Of a stretch of DNA of 64,000 nt, positions 47,814 to 58,740 are shown piece by piece (the first letter of the stretch is position 1; each line of letters starts with the position of its first letter). Made by a program: the position numbers and the translations under genes. The notes below the pieces were generated by a model that ran no database searches, was not told where the DNA came from, and was given only the letters and a program-made list of their open reading frames with translations. The stretch covers positions 1,054,001-1,118,000 of the forward strand of contig NZ_VFMO01000001.1 of the NCBI RefSeq assembly GCF_006715095.1, in the 5' to 3' direction. This stretch comes from Yimella lutea (GTDB lineage Bacteria > Actinomycetota > Actinomycetes > Actinomycetales > Dermatophilaceae).

Positions 47814-48806
47814 ATGACTTCCGTTGACATCCTGAACCCGTCGGGTTCGAAGTCGGGCTCCGTCGAGCTGCCGGCCGAGATCTTCGACGTGACCACGAAC
47901 GTCCCGCTGATCCACCAGGTTGTTGTGGCTCAGCTGGCCGCTGCCCGTCAGGGCACTCACTCCACCAAGACGCGCGCCGAGGTGCGCGGCGGTGGACGCA
48001 AGCCGTATCGCCAGAAGGGCACCGGCCGCGCCCGCCAGGGTTCGACCCGTGCGCCGCAGTTCGCCGGTGGTGGCATCGTCCACGGCCCGCAGCCGCGTGA
48101 CTACAGCCAGCGCACCCCGAAGAAGATGAAGGCCGCCGCCCTGCGCGGAGCCCTCTCGGACCGGGCGCGTCACGGCCGCATCCACGTGCTGACCGCGATC
48201 GTCGAGGGTGACAAGCCGTCGACCAAGTCGGCCGCGAACCTGCTCGGTGGTTTGTCGGACCGCAAGAACCTGCTCGTCGTGCTTGCACGCAACGAGGAGA
48301 TCTCGACGCTCTCGGTGCGCAACCTGGCCGACGTCCACGTGCTGTGGGCCGACCAGCTGAACACCTACGACGTCCTGTGCGCCGACGATGTCGTGTTCAC
48401 CCAGGCCGCTCTGGAGAGCTTCCTGGCCGGCCCGACGCAGGCCGCGAAGCTGGACAAGGGTGCCGCCAAGGCGTCCGCTCCCGCCGCGCTGGTCGACACC
48501 GACACCGCCGACAACACTGACGAGACCGCCACGACCGAGGCTTCGGCCGAGGCCGGCGGCGAGGTGACCGAGGGTGGCTTCGGCTCCGACTCGGCCGCAC
48601 CACTGGCCGGTGGCGCATCGCCCGACCCGGTGAAGTTCACCGTCAAGGGCAACAAGGACTCGATGAAGTACCACGTCGCCGGTTCGCGTTGGTATGACGC
48701 GACCACCGCCGAGGTGTGGTTCACGACCGCCGAGGCCGCGGCTGCCGCAGGCTTCGAGCCGGCCGGTGGAGCCAAGGCTCAGCAGGTCAAGGAGGACGAC
48801 AAGTGA
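47814..48806 (+). CDS. rplD: 50S ribosomal protein L4 with a C-terminal sunset-type domain
   Basis: Residues 1-207 are a normal L4 ([20 protein letters not shown] exit-tunnel loop at 58-77; [10 protein letters not shown]). It then has an extra ~120 residues: an Ala/Glu/Asp/Thr-rich linker (208-270) and a compact module at ~274-316 with [18 protein letters not shown] and [17 protein letters not shown] recognise that module as the 'sunset' domain found fused to several actinobacterial ribosomal proteins (memory). Length 330 against ~205-220 for ordinary L4. Overlaps rplW by four bases. Confidence 0.95.
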   Translation: MTSVDILNPSGSKSGSVELPAEIFDVTTNVPLIHQVVVAQLAAARQGTHSTKTRAEVRGGGRKPYRQKGTGRARQGSTRAPQFAGGGIVHGPQPRDYSQRTPKKMKAAALRGALSDRARHGRIHVLTAIVEGDKPSTKSAANLLGGLSDRKNLLVVLARNEEISTLSVRNLADVHVLWADQLNTYDVLCADDVVFTQAALESFLAGPTQAAKLDKGAAKASAPAALVDTDTADNTDETATTEASAEAGGEVTEGGFGSDSAAPLAGGASPDPVKFTVKGNKDSMKYHVAGSRWYDATTAEVWFTTAEAAAAAGFEPAGGAKAQQVKEDDK

Positions 48807-49111
48807 GCACGCAGTTCAACGTCGGCAAGGACCCGCGCGACATCCTCGTCGCGCCGGTGCTGACCGAGAAGTCGTACAGCCTGCTGGACGAGGGTAAGTA
48901 CACGTTCGTCGTGGACCCCCGCGCCAACAAGACCGAGATCAAGATTGCCGTCGAGCAGATCTTCGACGTCAAGGTCGACTCGGTCCACACGCTGAACCGT
49001 AAGGGCAAGACGCGCCGTACCCGTTTCGGGATGGGCAAGCGCAAGGACACCAAGCGCGCGATCGTCTCCCTGAAGGAAGGCTCCATCGACATCTTCGGCT
49101 CCGCGAGCTGA
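48803..49111 (+). CDS. rplW: 50S ribosomal protein L23
   Basis: 102 residues from GTG 48803 (GTGA overlap with rplD). [27 protein letters not shown] and the [14 protein letters not shown] loop. Sits at the tunnel exit and docks trigger factor and SRP. Confidence 0.97.
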   Translation: MSTQFNVGKDPRDILVAPVLTEKSYSLLDEGKYTFVVDPRANKTEIKIAVEQIFDVKVDSVHTLNRKGKTRRTRFGMGKRKDTKRAIVSLKEGSIDIFGSAS

Positions 49112-49136
49112 ACGACGGCGAGGACAAGGACTAACA

Positions 49137-49973
<837 letters not shown>

Positions 49974-49976
49974 GAG

Positions 49977-50258
49977 ATGCCTCGTAGCCTGAAGAAGGGT
50001 CCCTTCGTCGACGACCACCTCGCCAAGAAGGTCGAGGTCCAGAACGAAGCCGGCACCAAGAACGTCATCAAGACCTGGTCGCGTCGCTCGATGATCACCC
50101 CGGAGATGCTCGGCCACACGCTGGCCGTGCACGACGGCCGCAAGCACGTCCCGGTCTTCGTGACCGAGTCGATGGTCGGCCACAAGCTGGGCGAGTTCGC
50201 CCCCACTCGTACCTTCAAGGGTCACGAGAAGGACGACAAGAAGGGCCGCCGCCGCTGA
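49977..50258 (+). CDS. rpsS: 30S ribosomal protein S19
   Basis: 93 residues: [46 protein letters not shown]. Forms the S13-S19 contact in the 30S head. Three bases after rplB. Confidence 0.98.
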   Translation: MPRSLKKGPFVDDHLAKKVEVQNEAGTKNVIKTWSRRSMITPEMLGHTLAVHDGRKHVPVFVTESMVGHKLGEFAPTRTFKGHEKDDKKGRRR

Positions 50259-50320
50259 CGCGGGGGCGAGACCTGGTGACTACCAGCATGACTGCAACTA
50301 CCGAAAGCAAAGGACAGGCG

Positions 50321-50689
50321 ATGGAAGCCAAGGCGCAGGCGCGGTTCGTCCGTGTGACGCCGATGAAGGCCCGCCGCGTCGTGGACCTCATCCGGGGCAA
50401 GAACGCCCAGGAAGCGATCGCCGTGCTCACCTTCGCGCCGCAGAGCGCGAGCGAGCCGGTGCTGAAGGTGCTCAACAGCGCCATCGCCAACGCACGCGTG
50501 CAGGCCGACAAGCACTCTGTTGCGTTCGACGAGCGCACCCTCGTGGTGACCTCGGCGTTCGTGGACGAGGGCCCGACCATGAAGCGGTTCCGCCCCCGTG
50601 CCCAGGGCCGCGCGAGCCGCATCAACAAGCGCACGAGCCACATCACCGTGTTCGTCGCACAGCCCGAGAAGAAGGACGGAGGCCGCTGA
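50321..50689 (+). CDS. rplV: 50S ribosomal protein L22
   Basis: 122 residues from ATG 50321, which has AAAGGA at good spacing; starts at GTG 50276 or ATG 50288 would add 11-15 non-conserved residues. [40 protein letters not shown] tunnel hairpin. Lines the exit tunnel; mutations there affect macrolides. Confidence 0.95.
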   Translation: MEAKAQARFVRVTPMKARRVVDLIRGKNAQEAIAVLTFAPQSASEPVLKVLNSAIANARVQADKHSVAFDERTLVVTSAFVDEGPTMKRFRPRAQGRASRINKRTSHITVFVAQPEKKDGGR

Positions 50690-50692
50690 GAC

Positions 50693-51565
50693 ATGGGTCA
50701 GAAAATCCACCCGAACGGTTTCCGCCTCGGCATCACGACCGAGCACAACAGCCGTTGGTTCGCTGACAGCACCAAAGAGGGTCAGCGCTACAGCGACTAC
50801 GTGAAGGAAGACGTCGCGATCCGCAAGCTCATGTCCAAGGGCATGGAACGCGCCGGAATCTCCCACGTGGAGATCGAGCGCACCCGCGACCGCGTCCGCG
50901 TCGACATCCACACCGCTCGCCCGGGCATCGTCATCGGACGCCGCGGCGCCGAAGCCGACCGCCTGCGCACGTCGCTGGAGAAGCTCACCGGCAAGCAGGT
51001 TCAGCTGAACATCCTCGAGGTCAAGAACCCTGAGGCCAACGCTCAGCTGGTCGCCCAGGGTGTCGCCGAGCAGCTCGCTGCTCGTGTGAACTTCCGTCGC
51101 GCCACGCGCAAGAGCATCCAGTCCGCTCAGCGGGCCGGCGTCAAGGGCATCAAGGTGATGGTCTCCGGTCGTCTGAACGGCGCCGAGATGAGCCGCACCG
51201 AGTTCTACCGCGAGGGCCGTGTTCCGCTGCACACCCTGCGCGCCAACATCGACTACGGCTTCTACGAGGCCCGTACGACGTTCGGCCGCATCGGTGTGAA
51301 GGTCTGGATCTACAACGGTGACCTCACCGCCAAGGAACTGGCTCGCGAGCAGGCTGCCGCTCCGTCGCGTCCGCAGCGTCGCCGGGACGACCGTCCGGCA
51401 CGTGGCGGCGACCGCGGTGGACGTGGTGGCGAGCGCGGAGGCGACCGTGGTCGTCGCGACCAGGCTCCTGCCGAGTCCACCGAGGCTGCGGTGGAGGCAA
51501 CCGTCGAGGCTGCCGCGACCATCGAGACCCCGAGCACGAGTACCTCTGAGGGAGGCGACGCCTGA
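50693..51565 (+). CDS. rpsC: 30S ribosomal protein S3 with an RG-rich C-terminal tail
   Basis: 290 residues. KH domain and core ([48 protein letters not shown]) to about 220, then a ~70-residue tail: [20 protein letters not shown] followed by an Ala/Glu/Thr-rich end. The tail sits at the mRNA entry channel next to S5, which in this genome also has an RG-rich extension. Extended S3 tails are known in actinobacteria. Confidence 0.97.
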   Translation: MGQKIHPNGFRLGITTEHNSRWFADSTKEGQRYSDYVKEDVAIRKLMSKGMERAGISHVEIERTRDRVRVDIHTARPGIVIGRRGAEADRLRTSLEKLTGKQVQLNILEVKNPEANAQLVAQGVAEQLAARVNFRRATRKSIQSAQRAGVKGIKVMVSGRLNGAEMSRTEFYREGRVPLHTLRANIDYGFYEARTTFGRIGVKVWIYNGDLTAKELAREQAAAPSRPQRRRDDRPARGGDRGGRGGERGGDRGRRDQAPAESTEAAVEATVEAAATIETPSTSTSEGGDA

Positions 51566-51984
51566 TGTTGATTCCGCGTCGTGTGAAGCACCGTAAGCAG
51601 CACCACCCCAAGCGGACCGGTGCAGCCAAGGGCGGCACCACCGTGGCGTTCGGCGACTACGGCATCCAGGCTCTCGAGCCGGCCTACGTCACCAACCGTC
51701 AGATCGAGTCCGCTCGTATCGCGATGACCCGCTACATCAAGCGTGGCGGAAAGGTCTGGATCAACATCTACCCGGACCGCCCGCTGACCAAGAAGCCGGC
51801 CGAGACCCGCATGGGTTCCGGTAAGGGTTCGCCGGAGTGGTGGGTCGCCAACGTCAAGCCGGGCCGCGTCATGTTCGAGCTGTCCGGTGTGTCCGAAGAA
51901 GTTGCTCGCGAGGCCCTGCGCCTGGCGATGCACAAGCTGCCGATGAAGTGCCGCTTCGTCGCACGTGAAGGTGGTGACTTCTGA
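51565..51984 (+). CDS. rplP: 50S ribosomal protein L16
   Basis: 139 residues: [19 protein letters not shown], the [18 protein letters not shown] loop and [21 protein letters not shown] overlaps at both ends couple it to rpsC and rpmC. Confidence 0.98.
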   Translation: MLIPRRVKHRKQHHPKRTGAAKGGTTVAFGDYGIQALEPAYVTNRQIESARIAMTRYIKRGGKVWINIYPDRPLTKKPAETRMGSGKGSPEWWVANVKPGRVMFELSGVSEEVAREALRLAMHKLPMKCRFVAREGGDF

Positions 51985-52244
51985 TGGCTCTTGGTTCCAA
52001 GGACCTCGCGCCGGCGAAGCTGCGCGAGCTCGGTGACGAGGAACTCGTTTCCCAGCTCAAGGAAGCCAAGCAGGAACTGTTCAACCTGCGTTTCCAGTCG
52101 GCCACCGGTCAGCTGGAGAACAACTCGCGACTGCGCGCCGTCCGCAAGGACATCGCGCGGCTGTACACCGAGATGCGCGAGCGCGAGCTCGGCATCGGCC
52201 GGGACGCGAAGACCGAGTCCGACTCCGACGAGAAGGTGAGCTGA
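51984..52244 (+). CDS. rpmC: 50S ribosomal protein L29
   Basis: 86 residues: [37 protein letters not shown], then a short acidic tail. Tunnel-exit protein. Coupled to rplP by TGATG. Confidence 0.97.
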   Translation: MALGSKDLAPAKLRELGDEELVSQLKEAKQELFNLRFQSATGQLENNSRLRAVRKDIARLYTEMRERELGIGRDAKTESDSDEKVS

Positions 52245-52246
52245 AC

Positions 52247-52552
52247 ATGGCTGAGAAGACGGAGCAGGAAACGGTGACCGACAACCTCGGACACGGTGGA
52301 GACCGTAACTACCGCAAGACCCGTCAGGGTTTCGTGGTGAGCGACAAGATGGACAAGACCGTCGTTGTCGAGGTCGAGGACCGCGTCAAGCACGCGCTCT
52401 ACGGCAAGGTCATGCGCAAGACGCACCGCCTGAAGGCGCACGACGAGGACAACTCGTGTGGCGTCGGTGACCGCGTCCTGATCATGGAAACTCGTCCGCT
52501 GTCGGCGCAGAAGCGCTGGCGCGTGGTCGAGATCCTCGAAAAGGCGAAGTGA
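52247..52552 (+). CDS. rpsQ: 30S ribosomal protein S17
   Basis: 101 residues. An acidic ~18-residue N-terminal extension precedes [20 protein letters not shown] and [17 protein letters not shown]. Last gene of the S10 operon; a hairpin follows. Confidence 0.97.
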   Translation: MAEKTEQETVTDNLGHGGDRNYRKTRQGFVVSDKMDKTVVVEVEDRVKHALYGKVMRKTHRLKAHDEDNSCGVGDRVLIMETRPLSAQKRWRVVEILEKAK

Positions 52553-52556
52553 TCTT

Positions 52557-52596
52557 CGTCGTCGTGGTGGGTGTTCAGCACCTGGCTGCGACGACG
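52557..52596 (+). terminator. Hairpin between the S10 and spc operons
   Basis: CGTCGTCG (52557-52564) pairs exactly with CGACGACG (52589-52596), with GGTG/CACC pairing possible inside the loop. It sits just before the predicted rplN promoter. No U-tract is visible. Confidence 0.45.
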
Positions 52597-52600
52597 TGAT

Positions 52601-52630
52601 TTGGAGCCGTACGGCGACAGACCGTAGACT
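52601..52630 (+). promoter_or_regulatory. Predicted promoter of the spc operon
   Basis: TTGGAG (52601-52606) and TAGACT (52625-52630), 18-bp spacer, about 170 bp before rplN. The ~165-nt leader has no gene and could host autogenous control. Confidence 0.55.
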
Positions 52631-52803
52631 GGACTGTCGCTGTACGGCGCCCAAACCCTCAGCGTTCACGCACATGCTTCCGCTCCGTGGATCCCACGGA
52701 GCGTCGACATGAGAGCGCCGAACCTGAGATGTACATGTATCCGTTCCGCAAGGCTCGGACCCGATCGGGTCTCGAGAACCGGTGAGACGACAGGAGAAGA
52801 ACT

Positions 52804-53172
52804 GTGATCCAGCAGGAGTCGCGACTGAAGGTCGCCGACAACACCGGTGCCAAGGAAATCCTTTGCATCCGTGTGCTCGGTGGCTCTGGTCGTCGCTACG
52901 CCAGCGTCGGTGACACCATCGTGGCGACCGTCAAGGACGCCATCCCGGGTGGCAACGTCAAGAAGGGCGATGTGGTCAAGGCCGTCATCGTCCGCACCCG
53001 CAAGGAGCGCCGTCGTCCGGACGGCAGCTACATCCGCTTCGACGAGAACGCCGCGGTGATCCTCAAGAACGACGGTGACCCCCGTGGCACCCGCATCTTC
53101 GGCCCGGTGGGCCGCGAGTTGCGCGACAAGAAGTTCATGAAGATCATCTCGCTCGCACCGGAGGTGCTCTGA
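52804..53172 (+). CDS. rplN: 50S ribosomal protein L14
   Basis: 122 residues from GTG 52804 (AGGAG upstream): [47 protein letters not shown]. First gene of the spc operon (rplN-rplX-rplE-rpsN-rpsH-rplF-rplR-rpsE-rpmD-rplO-secY). Confidence 0.98.
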   Translation: MIQQESRLKVADNTGAKEILCIRVLGGSGRRYASVGDTIVATVKDAIPGGNVKKGDVVKAVIVRTRKERRRPDGSYIRFDENAAVILKNDGDPRGTRIFGPVGRELRDKKFMKIISLAPEVL

Positions 53173-53175
53173 CTC

Positions 53176-53517
53176 ATGGCGAAGATGAAGATCAAGAAGA
53201 ACGACCTGGTTCAGGTCATCAGCGGGCCCGACAAGGGCAAGCAGGGCAAGGTCATCTCGGTGAACTCCGAGACCGAGCGTGTGGTCGTCGAAGGCGTCAA
53301 CCGCGTCACCAAGCACCTGCGCGCCGGCCAGCCGGGCCAGGCCAGCGGTGGCATCCAGGTCGTCGAGGCGCCGATCCACGTGTCGAACGTGATGATCGTC
53401 GACCCCGAGACCGGCAAGCCGACCCGCATCAAGACCCGTGTCGAGACCGTCGATCGCGACGGTCGCAACAAGACCGTCCGGACCCGCGTGTCCGTTCGCT
53501 CGGGTAAGGACCTGTGA
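53176..53517 (+). CDS. rplX: 50S ribosomal protein L24
   Basis: 113 residues with the KOW motif [16 protein letters not shown] at 12-27 and [12 protein letters not shown]. Assembly initiator of the 50S. One-base overlap with rplE. Confidence 0.97.
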   Translation: MAKMKIKKNDLVQVISGPDKGKQGKVISVNSETERVVVEGVNRVTKHLRAGQPGQASGGIQVVEAPIHVSNVMIVDPETGKPTRIKTRVETVDRDGRNKTVRTRVSVRSGKDL

Positions 53518-54089
53518 TGACTGAAACCGCAACCACCACCCAATCGATGCCGCGCCTCAAGCAGCGCTACAACGACGAGATCAAGCAGGCCCTGCAGAGC
53601 GAGTTCAACTTCGCGAACGTCATGCAGGTGCCCGGCGTGGTCAAGGTCGTCGTGAACATGGGTGTCGGTGACGCCGCCCGTGACAGCAAGCTGATCGAGG
53701 GTGCCATCAAGGACCTGGCCGCCATCACCGGTCAGCAGCCGGCCGTGACCAAGGCCCGCAAGTCGATCGCGCAGTTCAAGCTGCGCGAGGGTATGCCGAT
53801 CGGTGCGCACACCACGCTGCGCGGCGACCGCATGTGGGAGTTCCTGGACCGCCTGGTCTCGGTTGCTCTCCCGCGTATCCGCGACTTCCGTGGCCTGTCG
53901 CCGAAGCAGTTCGACGGCAACGGCAACTACACCTTCGGTCTGAACGAGCAGTCGATGTTCCACGAGATCGACCAGGACAAGATCGACCGCGTGCGTGGCA
54001 TGGACATCACCGTCGTCACCACTGCTGCCAACGACGACGAGGGTCGCGCGCTGCTGCGTCAGCTCGGCTTCCCTTTCAAGGAGAAGTGA
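53517..54089 (+). CDS. rplE: 50S ribosomal protein L5
   Basis: 190 residues from ATG 53517 (AAGGA at -8; GTG 53514 would be too close). [54 protein letters not shown]. Binds 5S rRNA. Confidence 0.97.
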   Translation: MTETATTTQSMPRLKQRYNDEIKQALQSEFNFANVMQVPGVVKVVVNMGVGDAARDSKLIEGAIKDLAAITGQQPAVTKARKSIAQFKLREGMPIGAHTTLRGDRMWEFLDRLVSVALPRIRDFRGLSPKQFDGNGNYTFGLNEQSMFHEIDQDKIDRVRGMDITVVTTAANDDEGRALLRQLGFPFKEK

Positions 54090-54090
54090 C

Positions 54091-54276
54091 ATGGCGAAGA
54101 AGGCCCTGATCAACAAGGCGAACGCCAAGCCGAAGTTCGCGGTTCGCGCGTACACGCGCTGCAACCGGTGCGGTCGCCCGCACTCGGTGTACCGCAAGTT
54201 CGGCCTGTGCCGTATCTGCCTGCGCGAGATGGCTCACCGCGGCGAACTGCCCGGCGTCACCAAGTCCAGCTGGTGA
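54091..54276 (+). CDS. rpsN: 30S ribosomal protein S14, type Z
   Basis: 61 residues with a zinc ribbon of two CxxC pairs (CNRCG and CRICL), the short zinc-binding form. [20 protein letters not shown] in the middle. A zinc-free paralogue, if any, is outside the window. Confidence 0.98.
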   Translation: MAKKALINKANAKPKFAVRAYTRCNRCGRPHSVYRKFGLCRICLREMAHRGELPGVTKSSW

Positions 54277-54394
54277 TCCGTCGCTACGGCGACGGAACGA
54301 CAGCACACTCATTCATCAGTTTCAGATCTACACCGAAGGTCGGCCGCGAACAATCGCGAGCTGAAACCGCGGTGAGGGAGGGCGGGACAGCCCA

Positions 54395-54793
54395 ATGACC
54401 ATGACAGATCCGATTGCGGACATGCTGACCCGAGTCCGGAACGCCAACTCGGCGCACCACGACTCGACGTCGATGCCGTTTTCGAAGCTCAAGTCTCACA
54501 TCGCCGAGATCCTCAAGTCCGAGGGATACATTGCGGACTTCCGGGTCGAAGAAGCGACCGTGGGCAAGACCTTGATCATCGACCTCAAGTACGGCCCCAA
54601 CCGGGAGCGCTCCATCGCCGGCGTCCGCCGCGTGAGCAAGCCCGGTCTGCGCGTGTACGCAAAGTCCACCAACCTGCCGAAGGTTCTCGGTGGACTGGGT
54701 GTCGCGATCATTTCGACGTCGTCCGGCCTGTTGACCGACAGGCAGGCCGCTTCCAAGGGTGTAGGCGGGGAAGTCCTCGCTTACGTCTGGTAA
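54395..54793 (+). CDS. rpsH: 30S ribosomal protein S8
   Basis: 132 residues: [35 protein letters not shown], and [20 protein letters not shown] at the end. The 118-bp gap before it is the largest inside the spc operon. ATG 54395 or 54401. Confidence 0.97.
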   Translation: MTMTDPIADMLTRVRNANSAHHDSTSMPFSKLKSHIAEILKSEGYIADFRVEEATVGKTLIIDLKYGPNRERSIAGVRRVSKPGLRVYAKSTNLPKVLGGLGVAIISTSSGLLTDRQAASKGVGGEVLAYVW

Positions 54794-54818
54794 TCCGGGA
54801 ACGAAGGAGGAATAAGAC

Positions 54819-55358
54819 ATGTCTCGTATTGGACGTCTTCCGGTTCCCGTGCCGAGCGGTGTCGACGTGACCATCGACGGTCAGGACGTCGCGGTGAAGG
54901 GCCCCAAGGGCTCGCTCGCCCTGACCGTTCCGTCGCCGATCACCGTCGCCAAGGGCGAGGACGGCACCGTCGAGGTGTCGCGCCCGAACGACGAGCGTGA
55001 ATCGCGTTCGCGCCACGGACTGACCCGCAGCCTGATCAACAACATGGTTGTCGGCGTCACCGAGGGTTACACCAAGAAGCTCGAGATCCACGGCACCGGT
55101 TACCGCGTGACCGCGAAGGGCTCCGACCTGGAGTTCGCTCTGGGCTACAGCCACCCGATCACGGTCAAGGCTCCCGAGGGCATCACGTTCGCCGTCGAGA
55201 ACCCGACCCGTTTCTCGGTCACTGGCATCGACAAGCAGCTGGTCGGCGAGGTTGCTGCGAACATCCGCAAGCTGCGCAAGCCCGACCCGTACAAGGCCAA
55301 GGGCGTGCGCTACGAGGGTGAGCACATCCGCCGCAAGGTCGGAAAGGCCGGTAAGTAA
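54819..55358 (+). CDS. rplF: 50S ribosomal protein L6
   Basis: 179 residues: [29 protein letters not shown], and the C-terminal [16 protein letters not shown]. Strong GAAGGAGGA ribosome site. Near the GTPase centre of the 50S. Confidence 0.98.
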   Translation: MSRIGRLPVPVPSGVDVTIDGQDVAVKGPKGSLALTVPSPITVAKGEDGTVEVSRPNDERESRSRHGLTRSLINNMVVGVTEGYTKKLEIHGTGYRVTAKGSDLEFALGYSHPITVKAPEGITFAVENPTRFSVTGIDKQLVGEVAANIRKLRKPDPYKAKGVRYEGEHIRRKVGKAGK

Positions 55359-55361
55359 GCC

Positions 55362-55742
55362 ATGGCAAACGCACGTATCGTCAAGCGTTCGAACAGCAAG
55401 GCTGCTGCTCGTAACCGTCGTCACTTCCGTCTGCGCAAGCGCGTCTCGGGTACGACCGCTCGTCCCCGTATGGTCGTGAACCGCAGTTCGCGTCACGTCT
55501 TCGTGCAGATCGTCGACGACACCGAGAGCAAGACCCTCGTGTCGGCGTCGACCATGGAGGCCGACCTGCGCTCGTTCGACGGTGACAAGACCGCCAAGGC
55601 GAAGAAGGTCGGCGAACTGCTGGCTGCTCGCGCCAAGGACGCCGGTATCGAGGCTGTCGTCTTCGACCGCGGCGGTAACCGGTACGCCGGTCGTGTCGCC
55701 GCCATCGCCGACGGCGCCCGCGAGGGTGGTCTGACGCTGTGA
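55362..55742 (+). CDS. rplR: 50S ribosomal protein L18
   Basis: 126 residues: [36 protein letters not shown]. Binds 5S rRNA with L5. Confidence 0.98.
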   Translation: MANARIVKRSNSKAAARNRRHFRLRKRVSGTTARPRMVVNRSSRHVFVQIVDDTESKTLVSASTMEADLRSFDGDKTAKAKKVGELLAARAKDAGIEAVVFDRGGNRYAGRVAAIADGAREGGLTL

Positions 55743-55779
55743 TGCACATGACCAACACTGCTGAGAAGAGGAACCACTG

Positions 55780-56478
55780 ATGGCTGGACCCCAGCGTCGA
55801 GGTGCCGCTGGCTCCGCCCAGGGCGGCCCCGAGAACAGCGACAACAACAACAACGCCAACGACCGCGGCGGCCGTGGTGGCCGTGGTGGACGTGACGGCG
55901 GTCGCGACAACCGTCGTGGCAACCAGAACGACGACCGCAACCAGTACCTGGAGCGCGTCGTCGCGATCAACCGCGTGGCCAAGGTCGTGCAGGGTGGTCG
56001 CCGGTTCAGCTTCACCGCGCTCGTCGTGGTGGGCGACGGCCAGGGCACCGTGGGTGTCGGCTACGGCAAGGCCAAGGAAGTTCCGGCCGCCATCGCCAAG
56101 GCTGTCGAGGAGGCGAAGAAGAACTTCTTCCGCGTCCCGATGATCGGTGGCACCGTGCCGCACCCGGTCCAGGGTGAGGCTGCTGCAGGCGTCGTCCTGC
56201 TGCGTCCGGCTGCTCCCGGTACCGGTGTCATCGCCGGTGGTCCGGTGCGCGCCGTCCTGGAGTGCGCCGGTGTTCACGACGTGCTGTCCAAGTCGCTCGG
56301 CTCGGACAACGCGATCAACATCGTCGGCGCCACCGTCGCGGCCCTCAAGGGCCTCGAGCGTCCCGAGGCTGTCGCGGCTCGCCGCGGTATGCCGCTGGAC
56401 CACGTCGCCCCGGTCGCGCTGCAGCGCGCCATGGCCGCTGCTGCTGCGGAGAAGTCCGCTGAGAAGGCAGGTGCGTGA
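55780..56478 (+). CDS. rpsE: 30S ribosomal protein S5 with an RG-rich N-terminal extension
   Basis: 232 residues against ~165 in E. coli. Residues ~1-55 are a low-complexity extension (Asn run, then [13 protein letters not shown] and [10 protein letters not shown]). The S5 core starts at [20 protein letters not shown] and has [20 protein letters not shown] and [15 protein letters not shown]. The extension lies near the mRNA entry site. Overlaps rpmD by one base. Confidence 0.97.
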   Translation: MAGPQRRGAAGSAQGGPENSDNNNNANDRGGRGGRGGRDGGRDNRRGNQNDDRNQYLERVVAINRVAKVVQGGRRFSFTALVVVGDGQGTVGVGYGKAKEVPAAIAKAVEEAKKNFFRVPMIGGTVPHPVQGEAAAGVVLLRPAAPGTGVIAGGPVRAVLECAGVHDVLSKSLGSDNAINIVGATVAALKGLERPEAVAARRGMPLDHVAPVALQRAMAAAAAEKSAEKAGA

Positions 56479-56660
56479 TGGCAACGCTGAAGGTGACCCA
56501 GATCCGTTCGGATATCGGTAACAAGCCGAAGGCGCGCGAGACCCTGCGGACGTTGGGCCTCAAGCGCATCGGCCACACCGTCGAGCAGGAGGACCGCCCG
56601 GAGATCCGTGGCATGGTCCGCGCGGTGCGCCACCTGGTGACCGTTGAGGAGATTGACTGA
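56478..56660 (+). CDS. rpmD: 50S ribosomal protein L30
   Basis: 60 residues, family length: [45 protein letters not shown] overlaps couple it to rpsE and rplO. Confidence 0.98.
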   Translation: MATLKVTQIRSDIGNKPKARETLRTLGLKRIGHTVEQEDRPEIRGMVRAVRHLVTVEEID

Positions 56661-57124
56661 TGGCTGACAACGAGCAGAAAACGCACGCACTGAAGGTGCA
56701 CCACCTGCGTCCTGCCCCCGGTGCCAAGACCGCCAAGACCCGTGTCGGTCGTGGTGAGGGCTCCAAGGGTAAGACCGCCGGACGCGGTACCAAGGGCACC
56801 GGCGCTCGGTACCAGGTGCCGGAGCGTTTCGAGGGTGGCCAGACGCCGCTGCACATGCGTCTGCCGAAGATGCGGGGCTTCAAGAACCCGTTCAAGGTGA
56901 CCTATCAGGTCGTGAACCTCGACAAGATCTCGGCGCTGTTCCCCGAGGGCGGCACCGTGACGATCGACGATCTCGTGGCCAAGGGCGCGGTCCGCAAGGG
57001 CCAGCCGGTCAAGGTGCTCGGCACCGGCGAGATCTCCGTCAAGGTCGACCTGACCGTGACCAAGTTCTCGGCTTCGGCCAAGGACAAGATCGAGGCCGCC
57101 GGCGGTTCGATCACCGCAGCGTGA
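56660..57124 (+). CDS. rplO: 50S ribosomal protein L15
   Basis: 154 residues: [55 protein letters not shown]. Late assembly protein of the 50S. Confidence 0.98.
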   Translation: MADNEQKTHALKVHHLRPAPGAKTAKTRVGRGEGSKGKTAGRGTKGTGARYQVPERFEGGQTPLHMRLPKMRGFKNPFKVTYQVVNLDKISALFPEGGTVTIDDLVAKGAVRKGQPVKVLGTGEISVKVDLTVTKFSASAKDKIEAAGGSITAA

Positions 57125-57142
57125 TCGGTCGGCAGACCCGAT

Positions 57143-57197
57143 GACTGTCGCCCCAGGCGGCGGGCCCGCAACGGCCCGATCGTCCTGGGGCACAGTC
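57143..57197 (+). terminator. Hairpin between rplO and secY
   Basis: GACTGTCGCCCCAGG (57143-57157) pairs with CCTGGGGCACAGTC (57184-57197) apart from one bulged base. Could attenuate readthrough into secY, lowering SecY relative to ribosomal proteins. Confidence 0.45.
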
Positions 57198-57325
57198 GTC
57201 TGCGGATATTCGTTACAAGTAGAGTTCCGCTAGTTTTCCCAGGCTGCGCGCACCGGCGCGGCACATTCGACTTCGGCCGGGATCGGCCGGCTGCCGCCGC
57301 GGCGGCGCTTGCTCAGGAGGATCCT

Positions 57326-58633
57326 TTGCTTTCTGCCTTCGGACGGGCGTTCACAACGCCCGACCTGCGCAAGAAGATCCTGTTCACGCTGGCGATCATG
57401 GCGTTGTTCCGACTCGGCTCGCACGTGCCGACCCCGGGCATCTCCTACCAGTTGCTGCAGGCCTGTCAGTCCGCGGCGAGCGGTCAGCAGAGCCTGCTGG
57501 GCCTGGCCAACCTGTTCAGCGGTGGCGCCCTGTTGCAGTTCTCGGTGTTCGCGCTCGGCATCATGCCGTACATCACCGCGAGCATCATCGTGCAGCTGTT
57601 GACGGTGGTCATCCCGCGTTTCGAGGAACTGAAGAAGGAAGGCCAGTCCGGTCAGACCAAGATGACGCAGTACACGCGTTATCTGACCATCGGCCTGGCC
57701 CTGCTGCAGTCCTCGACGCTGGTCACCGGCGCGGCGAACGCCCCCTATCGACTCATCGGCGGAACGGCCGACACCTGTTCCACCATCACCACCGACAAGA
57801 GTCTGCCGACGCTGATCATCATGGTGCTCGTGCTGACCGCCGGTACCGGTCTGGTCATGTGGCTGGGTGAGCAGGTCACCGAGCGCGGTGTCGGAAACGG
57901 TATGTCGCTGCTGATCCTGGTGGCTGTCGCTGCCGCCGTCCCCGGCTCCGTCTGGGCTATCAAGGACCAGGGCTGGGGCAAGTTCATCCTCGTCTGCCTG
58001 CTGGGTATGGCGATCACCGTGGCCGTCGTGTTCGTGGAGAACTGTCAGCGCCGTATCCCGGTGCAGTACGCCAAGCGGATGATCGGACGCCGTTCGTACG
58101 GTGGCACATCCACCTACATCCCGCTCAAGGTCAACATGGCCAACGTGATCCCGATCATCTTCTCCAGCTCGTTGCTGTCGTTGCCGGTCATGCTCGCGAC
58201 CTTCGCCGACCAGACCAAAGGCTGGGGGCTGTGGGTCAACGAACACCTGGCCCGCGGTGACCACTGGTTGTACATGGCGATCTACACGCTGTTGAACATC
58301 TTCTTCACGTTCTTCTACGTCTCGATCACCTATCAGCCCGACGACGTCGCCAACAACCTCAAGCAGGGTGGCTCGTTCATCCCGGGCATCCGCGCCGGCT
58401 CGGCGACCGCGAAGTACATCGGCTACGTGCTGAACCGCATCACCGCGGTCGGTGCGCTCTACATCGCCGTCCTCGCGCTGATCCCGCTGGTCGCGCTGGC
58501 GCTGGTCAACGCCAACCAGAACTTCCCGTTCGGTGGCGCCTCGATCATCATCCTCGTGGGTGTCGGTCTGGAGACGGTCAAGCAGATCGACTCCAAGCTG
58601 CAGCAGCATCACTACGAAGGTTTCCTGCGATAG
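57326..58633 (+). CDS. secY: Protein translocase subunit SecY
   Basis: Channel subunit of the Sec translocon. 435 residues, ten membrane helices, from TTG 57326 behind AGGAGG. LFRLGSHVPTPGI at the start, MPYITASIIVQLLTVVIP plug/helix-2 region, KRMIGRRSYGGTSTYIPLKV loop and ITYQPDDVANNLKQGGSFIPG. Last gene of the spc operon; the 200-bp gap from rplO holds a hairpin. Confidence 0.97.
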   Translation: MLSAFGRAFTTPDLRKKILFTLAIMALFRLGSHVPTPGISYQLLQACQSAASGQQSLLGLANLFSGGALLQFSVFALGIMPYITASIIVQLLTVVIPRFEELKKEGQSGQTKMTQYTRYLTIGLALLQSSTLVTGAANAPYRLIGGTADTCSTITTDKSLPTLIIMVLVLTAGTGLVMWLGEQVTERGVGNGMSLLILVAVAAAVPGSVWAIKDQGWGKFILVCLLGMAITVAVVFVENCQRRIPVQYAKRMIGRRSYGGTSTYIPLKVNMANVIPIIFSSSLLSLPVMLATFADQTKGWGLWVNEHLARGDHWLYMAIYTLLNIFFTFFYVSITYQPDDVANNLKQGGSFIPGIRAGSATAKYIGYVLNRITAVGALYIAVLALIPLVALALVNANQNFPFGGASIIILVGVGLETVKQIDSKLQQHHYEGFLR

Positions 58634-58740
58634 GTCGTCTCACGCGGGCCGACCGTCCCGCATCGCGACAGCGCGGCGAGGTGCGTAGATCACATCCCTG
58701 GAACGCTGGGTAGCCGATCGGATCCGCCTAGGCTTAGGGC

